A stretch of 64,000 nt of DNA from the NCBI GenBank assembly GCA_011109175.1, contig RDEW01000063.1:1-64000 (forward strand), in the 5' to 3' direction. Position numbers and translations under genes: made by a program. The notes under the pieces are model-generated. The model was not told the DNA's origin and did not search any database. It was given only the letters and a program-made list of their open reading frames with translations. Shown here piece after piece: positions 33,603 through 48,900 of the stretch (positions are counted from its first letter, which is position 1; the number at the start of each line of letters is the position of its first letter). The stretch is from Dicyema japonicum (Eukaryota; Dicyemida; Rhombozoa; Dicyemidae).

Positions 33603-34864
33603 TTAGGTTATAAATTTATTTGGCAGACCAAGTTGGCATTCTTGTTCAATGTCATCAGGGATCACGTCGAATAGAAGTTCTTCAAATCTATCTAAGTCAC
33701 ACATTTTTGCGCAGCCAAAAAAAGTCATGAAAGAATACCTGGAATTTCAAGTACACTAATGTTTGAGCTGTTTAATCTGTAGAGAATTCTTACGTACCAC
33801 GTGTTATTAATTTCGTGGAGTTCAAAGAAAATAGAAGCAGCAAACTCCGGGAAAGTGCCATTGAAGACTCCCATTGTTCCTAGTAGTGACATTATCGTCG
33901 AATCATGCTACAATAAAACTTATTACAAACTCCAGAGTAAATCATTGCTTTTTCATAAATTCCTGGCTTTTTGAGTCTCTTATTTTTCATTGAATTAATT
34001 ATCTCTTTTAAGAGAGGTCCTTTAATCTGAGAAAATATAACCTCCACGTAGACGATTCATTTGTTTGTCATTTCTGTAAATCATGTGCTTTAAGGAAGAC
34101 AAATCTTTCATTGTTTCGAAAATCGAATCGTTCAGCCAATATGGCATTGCAAGACCCTCAGCTTTCTTAAAATTATGTTAAAGCTTACATCACATAAAAT
34201 ATTACTAAAAATTTTAGGAATTTGATCAAAAGGCTTGTAAGAGAATCCTGCTAATTTTGAAATCCTTGATATGAATTCCTGAATAGTCATTTTTATTTTA
34301 CTCTGTTTTCGTTGTCAATTTTCTTAATAAGTGGATCATGCTTTCTAGCCAGCAAATCATAAGCAGGACAAGGATATTTCATTCGGATAATCTCTATATT
34401 TTGCAAAATCTACTTTATCTTCATTTTTGGGAATTGTGGAAACTGGAATTGGCCTCCAAGAGATATTATGATTCCAAATTTGATCTCCCGATGGGGGATA
34501 AAGCCCAGCCAAGTTAGCTAAGGCACTCATAATAGTTCTCTCCTTGTCAGAGGAAATTATCTTAACATCTGACAGATTGTAGGGAATCAAAAATGGATAT
34601 GTCTTCCTAATATATTGTCCTAGTTCGTATTGCATAGATAGTCCATTCTAATAAACTCAATTATCACAAAATACGTTAGTTAGTTGCCCAAAACCTTGTT
34701 TCCAATGATCAAAGTGCTTGTTTGAAGGAAAAAGATCAATTGGACTTCGAGCTCCATGTCTATAAATCTACATATAGTTATAGTCTGCCTACAATATTGA
34801 GATATCTCAGAGTCCTGGGATTTCGACATTTCACAAGATAGATAGAAATAATGAGAAAAATCAT
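33603..34864 (-). CDS. Histidine acid phosphatase (lysosomal/prostatic type)
   Basis: Secreted or lysosomal phosphomonoesterase that forms a phosphohistidine intermediate. ATG 34864 starts a signal peptide (MIFLIISIYLVKC). After a 25-nt intron comes IYRHGARSPIDLFPSNKHFD, which holds the catalytic RHGxRxP, and after a 27-nt intron NGLSMQYELGQYIRK. Then KIISSDKERTIMSALANLAG and NISWRPIPVSTIP match the family block by block. The C-terminal half has HDSTIM (catalytic HD; the family usually has HDTT) and a Cys-rich end CAKMCDLDRFEEL...CQLGLP. The frame ends without a transmembrane anchor, so a soluble enzyme is likely. Middle exons (about 33.9-34.35 kb) were not resolved. The last intron lacks a canonical acceptor if the conserved cysteines are kept (see findings). 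Confidence 0.85.
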
Positions 34865-35105
34865 TAATCATGAAATATTTGATTGACTTATATACACTGT
34901 CATTATCAAATTTATGGTTTTTGATAATATTACTGTGGGTTAGATTCTACACAAAATTAAGAGGATCATCTGTCATAACACCAAGTATAGTTTATTATCT
35001 GTCGCTAACAATCAAAAATGAGAAAATTTATCCTCACAGTTAAATTTCATAAGGCACATTTTACCTCACTAATGATAACAAGCCGTATGACATTATGTGG
35101 TGAAA
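34865..35105. other. Intergenic
   Basis: Upstream flank of the acid phosphatase gene; AT-rich, no motif recognised. Confidence 0.4.
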
Positions 35106-35109
35106 TGTG

Positions 35110-35270
35110 GCTAATTGATTAAAAAATATCTTCCTTCCCTCAAATGGCGTCAGGGAGACAATTTCGTTTCCTGGCGACGAGTTTTGTAATCACCCTCAAT
35201 TCCCTGGACAACGTCCCCTGGATCACTGTTCTTGGATGAAGGTTCTGTTTGAACACGTTAGGATCAAAGA
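35110..35270. repeat. Dispersed repeat related to 24.2-24.4 kb
   Basis: Shares short blocks (CTTCCCTC.AATGGCGTCAGG; CCCTGGACAACGTCCCCTGG) with 24225-24400. Element identity unknown. Confidence 0.4.
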
Positions 35271-35279
35271 ATCAGTTAG

Positions 35280-35770
35280 TTTGGTTCTACCTTGTTTTTT
35301 TTAAATAATTTTATTTCTAATAACAGGTTACATCGTTGTAGAATCACGGAATCAAGACGTCCGGGAAGCCATGTTGAGAATACCTGAACCGTTAACTTGT
35401 AAAATTGACTGACAATTAGCCTTGATATATTCGTTACATCCATATTCACCTCAGACAATAAATATAAAGTCAATTGAAGTGGATGAGAAAGCATTACCAT
35501 TTAAGGATGGAAAAAATCCTGGGAGTGATCTTCGATGCATATATGTGTTTCTCACGGCATGTCGGAAATGTGAGAAAAAATAACCTGAAAAGCCTAAAGG
35601 GCTATGGAAATCGGGAACCATCCCGTACTGAAAACGCTTTACTCGCAATATATTGAGCCCTGTATTTCCTATACATGTGACTCATGAGTGCCTTCGATCT
35701 AATGCTCAGAAAATTGTTGGAACGTGTTCAACAAATAACAATGCTCTTCTATTGTGTCTGAGATGGCTTA
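35280..35770 (+). pseudogene. LINE family C C-terminal remnant
   Basis: Plus frames read EKILGVIFDAYMCFSRHVGN and KSLKGYGN, then FDLMLRKLLERVQ, matching the region after the RT of family C (KILGVTYDPLLTFSEHIDNV at 31.4 kb). Several stops. Confidence 0.5.
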
Positions 35771-35999
35771 GTTAGTTGAACATTCTATCTATTTTAACTC
35801 AGTGGTGCTGGGGTGATAATAATAAAGGTTATGTTCTATTGAAAATCTTGATACTCAGTAGAAATCTAGCAACTATTTTAGAGTCATCAATGAAGTCAGA
35901 ATATAGTCAGTTTAGAGTTTAATAAATAATTTAAATAAAGTGTTTTTCTATTAAAAATCTATTATAATAGGCAAATATCGTAGAAACATAATTATTGTA

Positions 36000-36140
36000 T
36001 TTCCACACGTGCGATTTTCAGATCAATCTTGTCCATCCTCCCCCTGTTACACGCCAAACTTCTCATAGAATCCAGATCCTTCCCACTTACGAGCCTCCGG
36101 TTGATTGCCTTGAGATCCTCATCCAACACTTCCGGTAAAA
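36000..36140 (-). pseudogene. LINE family A 3' fragment
   Basis: The minus strand reads LPEVLDEDLKAINRRLVSGK and DSMRSLACNRGR, close to the end of the copy at 52.9-53.0 kb. Confidence 0.7.
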
Positions 36141-36144
36141 ATCT

Positions 36145-36735
36145 AACGTCTCGTAAAAAACACGAAGAGTGAATACAGAATAAAATAATACCTTAAAGCA
36201 AAGAAGTACACATGCCTCGGTGAGCAGTACACATTTGGACCAGTCGCAGTCGAAACTTCGGGAGTCATAGGAAGCAGGTCGTTAGCCCTGCTCAACAAAA
36301 TTGGATCGTTAGTCGCTAAAAGGAAGAGGGATGTCAGAGAGAAGGGCTGGCTCATTGAGCGCATCTCCTTACAGATCGTAAGGGGAAATGCGCTCTCAAT
36401 CCTGAGAGCTGCCAGTAGCCTTTAACTATTTGGTTTTATTCTTCAATAAATTGTTATTGATTCTTGTATTAAAATCAATTTATTACGAAAAAAATTGAGC
36501 AAATGGTCATATAGTGGCCGCCCTGACTGCGTGGTTATTTCTTCTCAAGATAGCGAGATTTGCTCAAATAACCAGCAGGTCTTGCGGTATACTATTAAAA
36601 AATATTTATCAATTTATTCTTAAGTGCTAATTATAATAAGAATTGATGACTAATAATTTCAAAAAAAAAAATCTGCTGGTTATTTTCCCTGCAGTCCTGA
36701 GAGGGATATCAGTGAGCTCCAAATCTAATTTTTCG
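36145..36735. pseudogene. LINE family B 3' ends (one plus, two small minus/plus scraps)
   Basis: Plus strand 36150-36424 encodes AKKYTCLGEQYTFGPVAVET, SLALLNKIGSLVAKRKR and ERISLQIVRGNALSILRAA, ending in a stop. At 36490-36600 the minus strand holds a fragment like 23985-24100, and 36670-36720 a scrap with the CTGCTGGTTATTTTCCCTGC block. Confidence 0.65.
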
Positions 36736-36813
36736 TGTAAATAAAAAAGTAATCAATAAATATAATTACGAAAAGTGAAATTATCAACAAATTAGTTTAT
36801 AAACACAATCTGC

Positions 36814-41667
<4,854 letters not shown>

Positions 41668-42109
41668 TTCACTACAACATGAATATTTTTAAAGATAAAA
41701 ATATAATAATTTTACAAATTAATAAATTAATATTTAATTTTAAAATATATTAAAATTATTTTTTCCGGATTTTTGAGTAGTTGATTAATTAAATATGTTC
41801 ATAGTAAATTACAACATGTATATTACTCACATGGTTAAGACAAAACAAATTATTTATTTATTATTATTGGTATTATTGGTATTATCGATTAAATTATTAT
41901 ATTTGATTATTTCGACTAAGGCTTATTTTTGTTACGGCTGATAATATACTACGAAGATGAGCAAATGATATCACATATCTGATCACTAGTGACTTTTCCC
42001 CTATTTAGTGGATTTTTATGAATCACGATTGTAAAATTAATTTATTAGGAAGGATTTTATTTTATATCCTTCATCATCAAGATATGAATAAGTTTTTTTA
42101 CTTAGACTT
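41668..42109. other. Intergenic, AT-rich
   Basis: Upstream flank of the SRCAP-like gene; no ORF or motif. Confidence 0.4.
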
Positions 42110-42240
42110 GATACTAATAGTGTAATAAGTTCCTAGCCGAATACCATGAAGTCCCCAGTTCGAATCTCACTGCTGTTCATTCGGTTGAAGTTTCCATGTA
42201 TCTACGATACTTCTGAATTGACTAGTGACATTGTCATCAG
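42110..42240 (+). repeat. Second copy of the tRNA-derived SINE
   Basis: Shares with 17900-18005 the B-box-like GTTCGAATC, the CTGCTGTTCATTCGGTTG block and the tail ending ATCTACGAT. The A-box half is decayed. Confidence 0.55.
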
Positions 42241-42719
42241 TGTTTAATGTCGCATGCGATTACGGTTACACTAATAGCATGACTGTTCTTACTTCTTAAA
42301 TGAAGTATGAGCTCTGCTTAAGCTGAGTTTTAATAATGGAAACATTACTACTCCTTTGCGGCAGGGCTGTTGTTGAAACAAATTACTTTAATATTTTTGA
42401 TAAAAATTTGAGAAAACTTAAATCAAAAAATTAATTTATTTCATGCCAATTAATTCTAAGAATAAAGTTATGGATTCCATTCGTGATTAAATATTGAACC
42501 TTATTAATTTGATTATATTGACCGCCAAAAACGGCCACTGCATACGACCCTCAGGTTGCACCTCAAACCTGCAAAGAGAGGTTGTATTTAAGCAGGAAGA
42601 TTTTTGAGAGAGGACTTACTTCAGTCACTTTCAAAAGAGAACTGATGCTCTTCCAGTTCCATAAAAATCTGGGAAGGGTTGGCTATATATTTGAGGAGGT
42701 CGGGGATTCTGCGAGTAAT
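42241..42719. other. Intergenic, no gene recognised
   Basis: A GC-richer patch at 42540-42680 may be a decayed retroelement piece; no motif to name it. Confidence 0.35.
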
Positions 42720-43220
42720 TAAATAAAGGAAATGCCATTTGGCTACTATCGCAGGACTTGTTCTTTTCTACGTCGGGGACATTATGTAACCATTGCAAGA
42801 AGACTGTTGATCATTTTGTCACTCAGTGTACATATAGTCATGATTCACCGAATCCAAGTACTTTTTAATGTCTATCCACGCAGTGACCAAATTATTCCCG
42901 TTCTGCTGGTTGATGCATTGGTTTAATAGTGCCTCCTCCTTAGCCCCTTTGCACATCCTTCGTGTTCCTAATTGATTGTCACTGATAAGATTGTATGCCT
43001 CAATATAGTCTGATAATTTTCTGTACACACATTTCGTAACCAAATTGTATAGATTGGGCATACACGTAATTGGTCTTAGGTCCTTTGGGGTATGCCATGT
43101 GTCTTTCTTTTGGATGAGATATGTGATTCCAATGTATAACCACTCATCTGGAGTATACTTTCCGTGTGCCTTGAGAATTCCAATTTTCTTTTGGATCTTT
43201 GCGGTTACCAGGTCCACCTA
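42720..43220 (-). pseudogene. LINE family D (R2/NeSL-like) reverse transcriptase fragment
   Basis: Open for 132 codons on the minus strand: ITYLIQKKDTWHTPKDLRPI, then YRKLSDYIEAYNLISDNQLG, CKGAKEEALLNQCIN, AWIDIKKYLDSVNHDYM. The last block is RT motif A of R2/NeSL-type elements (WIDYKKAYDSV-H-W). It stops before motifs B and C. Confidence 0.75.
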
Positions 43221-43571
43221 ATGAATGAATGAAAGGAGGATCCATGATGACTCCAAGTATTGAAATAGTCTTCTAATTTGGGTCGGGGAATCATACAATT
43301 TTATTTATGAGGTTACTCGCATTTCTTTTGATTCTTCCACATTGACGGAATCTTGTACTCGTTTATTTTGAGATTGAAAATTTGTGTTATAGTCACACCA
43401 CGTAGAATTATAAATTTGTATAGCTAATAATACTGATACAGTTGAATAATTAATACTATGGTCATTTCTCGTAGTGTTGATTTCTGGTCTTTAAAAAGTT
43501 GTAAAAATAGTAATTAATATTTATTAATAAAAATAACCAAGATTATGTAAGCGTTAACAAAAAACAAAAAA
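43221..43571. other. Spacer, no gene recognised
   Basis: Degraded sequence between the LINE fragment and the P5C reductase stop; no motif. Confidence 0.35.
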
Positions 43572-44510
43572 TTATGTGAATTTAGAGATTTCATCATTCC
43601 TTGTAATCATAGCTTTTACGCATTTATCAATTAAATCATTGAATCCCCCTTCATCCAATACATTTAACCCAGCTTCCGTGGTCCCCTTTGGTACTTTGAT
43701 AGACTGAATCAGTTTTTGTGTATCATAGTTATTTTCCATTAATAATTTGGCTGCATTCAACATTGTAGATGTGCAGGCATTGACAGCTACATGATCAGGG
43801 TACCCTTCAGTAGTCACGGCACGTTTTAATGCGTCGACTAAGTAAATAAACTTTATATAACAGAAAATAATTACGACACAGATGGAAGAACCAGAGGAAG
43901 CGATTACATTCCCAATCAGATGTTCATCTACCACTTGAACTGTTCCTACAGCTTCGAAAATCCACTAAATTAGAGATTTCGACTATACTTTAGAAACTTG
44001 TAATCCCCAAGAAGACACATGGTCTTTGTTGTAAGAAAAACCTGTAAACGAAGAACACATATAAGCGGCGACAGAAGGCATAGTTCTGAATACATTCAAA
44101 GGTTTTCTAGCATCGTCAGTTTTAAGGACCAAAATAAACAATTAAAAAACATATTCCATTGACTCAATTGTTATTCCAGCAGCAGTAGATATGATTATTG
44201 TAGAGGAGGGTATACTTTTTAACATTGAGATTATATCCGAGGGACGGACACAGAGGATTATAACATTACAGCTGTTTTTTATTTCTTCATTTGTGGCATA
44301 ACTAATTCCAAGATTCTTTAAATATTAATTGTGGGCATTACTGTGGCTTTATAACTTGTCTTAGGAGATGAAGTGGAAGCCTTAAGTTGGTTTGGATGCA
44401 GAATTCCTTGAATATTTAATAGTTTTACCGCTTTTTAATATTCCTTTAATAATTGACTGCGCTATTTCTCCACAGCCAATAAAACCAACTGTGACATCTT
44501 GGAATTGCAT
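43572..44510 (-). CDS. Pyrroline-5-carboxylate reductase
   Basis: Last step of proline synthesis: NAD(P)H-dependent reduction of P5C. ATG 44510 starts MQFQDVTVGFIGCGEIAQSI, the Rossmann GxGxxA-type loop (GCGEIA). A 22-nt intron leads to ILHPNQLKASTSS and a 26-nt intron to NLGISYATNEEIKN, VIILCVRPSDIISMLKSIP and IISTAAGITIES, the conserved AVKP and SCAAGVTI blocks in variant form. Near the C-terminus a 27-nt intron joins SSGSSIC to FIYLVDALKRAV; the family normally has SGSGPAY here. VPKGTTEAGLNVLDEGGF corresponds to the SPGGATIHAL-LE-GGF signature. Some middle exons were not resolved. The diverged GSGPA motif means activity should not be taken for granted. Confidence 0.82.
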
Positions 44511-44616
44511 TCTAATTTTTTTAAATAAATATTTATTTAAGTTGATTATAATTAATTTTCTAATTTGTATTCCTACTAGAAGATTCCCAAACAAATGCTT
44601 AGAAAGGAGATTTTGA

Positions 44617-45300
44617 TTGGAATTGATGCATCAATCAAGAAATATATTTATTCCTTGCCTAGATTGGATATTAACGATATCACTGATATCATATATGCTT
44701 GGCAGTGCACGCATAGGCCTCTTACCAAGAAGAATGTCTATGAAAGACAAACTCACTAAACTTAGCAAACAACTTGAGCAAATTCGGGAAGAAGCAATTT
44801 GACAAAGAAATACGTAATACTGTAAACCGAAAATTCCCAAATCACGACAGATCTTTGGTTTGTTAATGGACTCTCTTAGTCAAATTTCCGAAAGTAATGA
44901 TGGCAACTCCGGAAATGGAGAACCAACGTATACGACTAATCACCTATTTATGGACGATATAAAGTTGTTTTCTCGCCATAGTCACTCAATGGAAATGATG
45001 TTGGAGGAAGTTGAATCGTTTTTTGATGCAGCCGGGTTGGAGAGAAACTTTGACAAATCTGCAACAAACTTCCTTGTCCGAGAAAGCTCGTTTCCTCGAT
45101 GGATTGGATGGACAACGATATCTGGGAGTTATTGAAGATAAGAACAGTAATGTTCTTAAAGGAGAAATTATGGATAAAATCTATGAAGAAACATCTACGC
45201 AGATCAAAAATTTGACAGACGGAATTCAACTCAGTATGTAGTCTCTCTATAACTATTATATTGGATCGGTACCCCTTATCCATGAAATCCATCCAAATAC
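44617..45300 (+). pseudogene. LINE family D RT active-site and thumb region
   Basis: Plus frames show HLFMDDIKLFSRHSHSMEMM (the R2/NeSL active site, here MDD), FFDAAGLERNFDKSA and, after a frameshift, GQRYLGVIEDKNSNVLKGEI. This matches the thumb of R2/NeSL-type RTs (YLGI-E-D-I). Confidence 0.7.
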
Positions 45301-45830
45301 ATATCTACTTAATTAAGCATCTTGATTCGAATATCCTCATTTACCGGCCTGACAAGTTTGTTCTCTTCCTCTGTCAGGCCTTCATACAATTTCTTCCCGA
45401 AGGCTAGTTTTATTGCCGCTCGCCGGGTTTTCTCTAGTCGGACGAGAATCCTTTCTCTCGAGGGGGTGTAGAACTATCCCTCGCTTCCGTAAATAAGTCT
45501 AGGAAGAATCACATTCCGAAAGACAAATAGCATGGAATCAACGTCCAACTTTTGTCTTTTAGTACAGAACAGTGCTTGCAAAGCCTTCTTCCTTCGCCCT
45601 TCGATGTCCCTCAGGTATGACTCTCCCATCGACTGAAATCCCCAGGTATTTCATAGATGAAACTCTCGATATACGAAGAGTGTAGGGCTCTTCCTGATGC
45701 CTACCCGACCTGTTTATCCTCAAGTAACTGGATTTTTCCGTGGAGAGTTTCATGTCTCTCCGATCGCACCAACCCTGGACTAATGACAGCCTATGAAGAG
45801 CGGAAATACTACGGGTCATTAATTCAAAGA
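45300..45830 (-). pseudogene. LINE (CR1/Jockey-like) post-RT fragment inserted in family D remnant
   Basis: The minus strand has QGWCDRRDMKLSTEKSSYLR and SSMKYLGISVDGRVIPEGHR, then in the next frame FCTKRQKLDVDSMLFVFRNV and ILPRLIYGSE. It is oriented against, and splits, the family D remnant that continues at 45.8 kb. Confidence 0.6.
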
Positions 45831-46085
45831 AAACACACAGAATTCATTTCCCGAAAGTACAACATTGAAAATGTGAAGGACTTGTCTAAATTGATGGAAA
45901 AACAGTATGAATATCTCTGGAAAAATTGAGAAGAAACCGCAGCAATCTATTTATTTCAGTGTTTGAAAGACACAGAAGTGAATACAACACTCCCTGTAAT
46001 CGATCGTAACATGTCTCCGATAACGGAGAAATTAAGTACGGAAATCGTATTCAGTAAAGAAGACAACTCAAAAATGACCTTGCAA
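45770..46085 (+). pseudogene. Probable continuation of the LINE family D remnant
   Basis: Reads EERKYYGSLIQRKHTEFISR and LSKLMEKQYEYLWKN, then a stop. Placement after the 45.3-45.8 kb insertion and the KYNIEN...LWKN pattern fit the R2-type post-thumb region, but the match is weak. Confidence 0.4.
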
Positions 46086-46089
46086 CTAT

Positions 46090-46500
46090 GTGTGAGAGAA
46101 TGCTAAATAGCTCGTGTTTAAGTGATCAGTATCAGCACAGAGCAAGCTGGAATTTTATTTCGACTCGTTGCGACTCGGAATTGCATCGTTTGCTGCCAGT
46201 AGCAGCAGATGGCTCGATGGACTGGGCCAGGCCATATCAGGGATCTGACGTCTGCTCCTACAGCCGAGGCTGGACATAATCTCGTCAAGTCGATCACTAA
46301 TCTTATCTACCGTATAATCAATGGAAATATTCCATCAAATGCACGGGACCTTCTCTTCTTTGGCCACCTACTGGCATTCAAAAAGAATGATGGAGGTGTC
46401 CGTCCTATTGCAGTTGGCAACTATTTCCGAAGATTAGCTGCGAAAATTGCTTCCAGACTTGTTTTCCAAGGATCAATGAAGAATTATCCCTAATCCAACT
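46090..46500 (+). pseudogene. LINE family B reverse transcriptase fragment
   Basis: Reads NLIYRIINGNIPSNARDLLF, FGHLLAFKKNDGGVRPIAVG and YFRRLAAKIASRLV, the beginning of the RT of the family whose C-terminus carries KRPDG. It is the only family B RT core fragment in the window. Confidence 0.75.
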
Positions 46501-46564
46501 GGGTGTAGGCGTACATATGGAAGGCTCAGTGTAGGTAATGAAAAGCAAACTCATTAATAATTAG

Positions 46565-46695
46565 AAATTAAATCGAGAACGCATTTCCCCTGACGATTTG
46601 CAAGGAAATACGCTCGATTAGACAGCTTTTTTCTCTTCCATCATTTTTCCTCTTCGCAATGAGAGATCCGATTCTGTCCAACAGGGTCAGTGAAC
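46565..46695 (-). pseudogene. LINE family B fragment, second copy of 10125-10245
   Basis: About 130 bp matching 10125-10245 and, at protein level, the 36.2-36.4 kb copy (IGSL-AKR, ISLQIVRGNA). Confidence 0.65.
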
Positions 46696-46769
46696 TTTAT
46701 TATCTTTATTAATAATACAAAATAAATAGTTAATACAGTGGCCATGAATGACCTTATTTACCACTTAAC

Positions 46770-48060
46770 CAAAATGGCGACATACAACCTAATCTGGGAC
46801 TCGACTCTACACTGATTATTCTACAATTCAATGTAAATGGAATCCACAATAAAGTGTTGAAACTACGCTCCCTATTATCCCATTTGAAAGTGGAAGTTGC
46901 CATCATTCAAATATCTAAGCTCTCTAGAACATCTCCAATTGTTTTCCTGGATATTCTGTACTTCGCAAGGACCAGACAAGAAGTCTCGAAGGAGGATTAT
47001 TGACTATCGTTAAGGATGGACTTAAATTTACAGATGTCACCCCATTTGTATCTTCTCTCCGGGAAGGGGATTTTATTCTGGAATAGATTTCTATTGAAGC
47101 TTCCTTTTCTCCGACGAGATGTTTTACACTGTGCAATGTCTATATCCAGCCTCAGGGGTCATGTGCTACTTCCTATATCCCCAACCTATTGAGATTGTGT
47201 GGACTAAAGGATCTGCTACTATGCGGAGACTTAAATGCCAAACATCCGCTCTGGCTCCGGTCACAATCAGCCGACAATCGCGGAGAGTACATACTATCTA
47301 TACTATACGAATTAAAAATTCTCAATAATCCAAATTCCCATACTCCGAAGAGGGGACAGCCCAACATCTGACTTGTCATATGTATTCCTTTCTTGCTTGA
47401 TATCGTTCCTTGGATGTTCGTTATGGTTTTAAAAGCGACCATAACTCAATTGTGATGAGACTCAAAAGATCTATTTGTTGGCCAAGATGTTCTGCAAAGT
47501 TCAAGAACTATTCGAAGGCTAACTGGATAGGTTACAGCACGTTTTGGAGAGTTGTTTATTAAGCTTAGCTGTTGAAGACTTTGTTATTGACAAGGGAGCT
47601 AAGATATTAACTTCGATAATCCTGAGAGCCACATAATGTTTATTTCCTGATCGTCTACAAAACATTCAATCCGAAACTATCTAAAGGCATCATGACACTT
47701 ATCAAGAAACTGGATGCATTGAAGAAAACCGGATTGCAAACAAATTCCTATATATCGTCCATATGCACTATAAATTACAGAATTTCGCAACTAATCCGTG
47801 CTAACCACAGACATAAGTGGAGCAGGCTTGTTGGTCGACTATGCTACAGAAATTCGTGTGACATCGACAGTGTCTGTACTATTCACCTCAAGCACCTATG
47901 ACCTCGGCACATATCGTGTTACCGAGGCTATACAACTATTCTATCAATTCCTATACAATACCTAATATATGGAAGAATTCACTGATTACACCAATTCTCA
48001 AGCCTGGAAAATCAAACGACATTCCATCCTCTTACATGTTTCTATAACTTAGGTCATGTC
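46770..48060 (+). pseudogene. LINE family C endonuclease and RT start, decayed
   Basis: Shows LIILQFNVNGIHNKVLKLRS, a degraded GGGL-I segment, LLLCGDLNAKHPLWLRSQSA (the GDxN motif in its own frame at 47215-47270) and GFKSDHNSIVM. Later come scraps YSINSIPNIWKNSLITPILK and GKSN.IPSSYMF. Same family as 7.8-9.7 kb. Many frameshifts. Confidence 0.7.
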
Positions 48061-48900
48061 AAAAGTATTGGAAAGCTTGTATTAATGTTAATCTTCCCTG
48101 TTCTACAATTATCCAGATTTTAAGGCTTAGTTAATGAAGACGTCGCACAAAAGCAAAATAATATTGATTTCATTCTATAATAAATAGATCAGAAAGTTGC
48201 ATTAATATTAATTATATTGGTTGAGGTGGTGCCTCTATTACACAAATGTCTGAAACGCACTTAAAGCGTTTGGAGGAGCTTAAAATAACATCTTTCTATG
48301 TAAGAGGGATCAGCAAGGAATGGAAAAGAAACCTGTTATGTTCGGATCTGGGGAGATATGGTGCAGACGTGGGATGCCTAAAAGAGACAAAAGTACAGGC
48401 TGGAATGGACAATCTACATGGAGACTATAGACTCATTTTACTACCATCGTCATCAAGACACTATGATAGGGTTTTGCCGTGCACAAGAAACGTGTTCGTG
48501 GGATACGTCGGTGTTGGAGTGTTAACGACAGAATCAGCATACTACAAATACGGGTTGGGATCAAACGCACGTCGAGGACCCTTTTTTAAATTATAAATGT
48601 TTATGCACCCCACAGTGACGGATCGCCAAAGATTCAGACGAATTTGACCCTTTCTACGTGCAACTGTCGAGGACATATGCCGAACTGGAATCATCTTTTC
48701 TAGTCTTCATTGCCGGAGACTGGAATTCTAAAGCAGGAGTACGTCGGGAACATGAGTTGACTATCGGGAAACACGGAAAAGGGATCAGGAACCTGCCGGG
48801 ACTGTGCTGATAAATTTCTGTCGGTAATTGGCTGACTATGATAAATTTCTGTCGGTAATTCATCGCTATGTAAATCAAGGAACCACGTGGGCGGGTTTCT

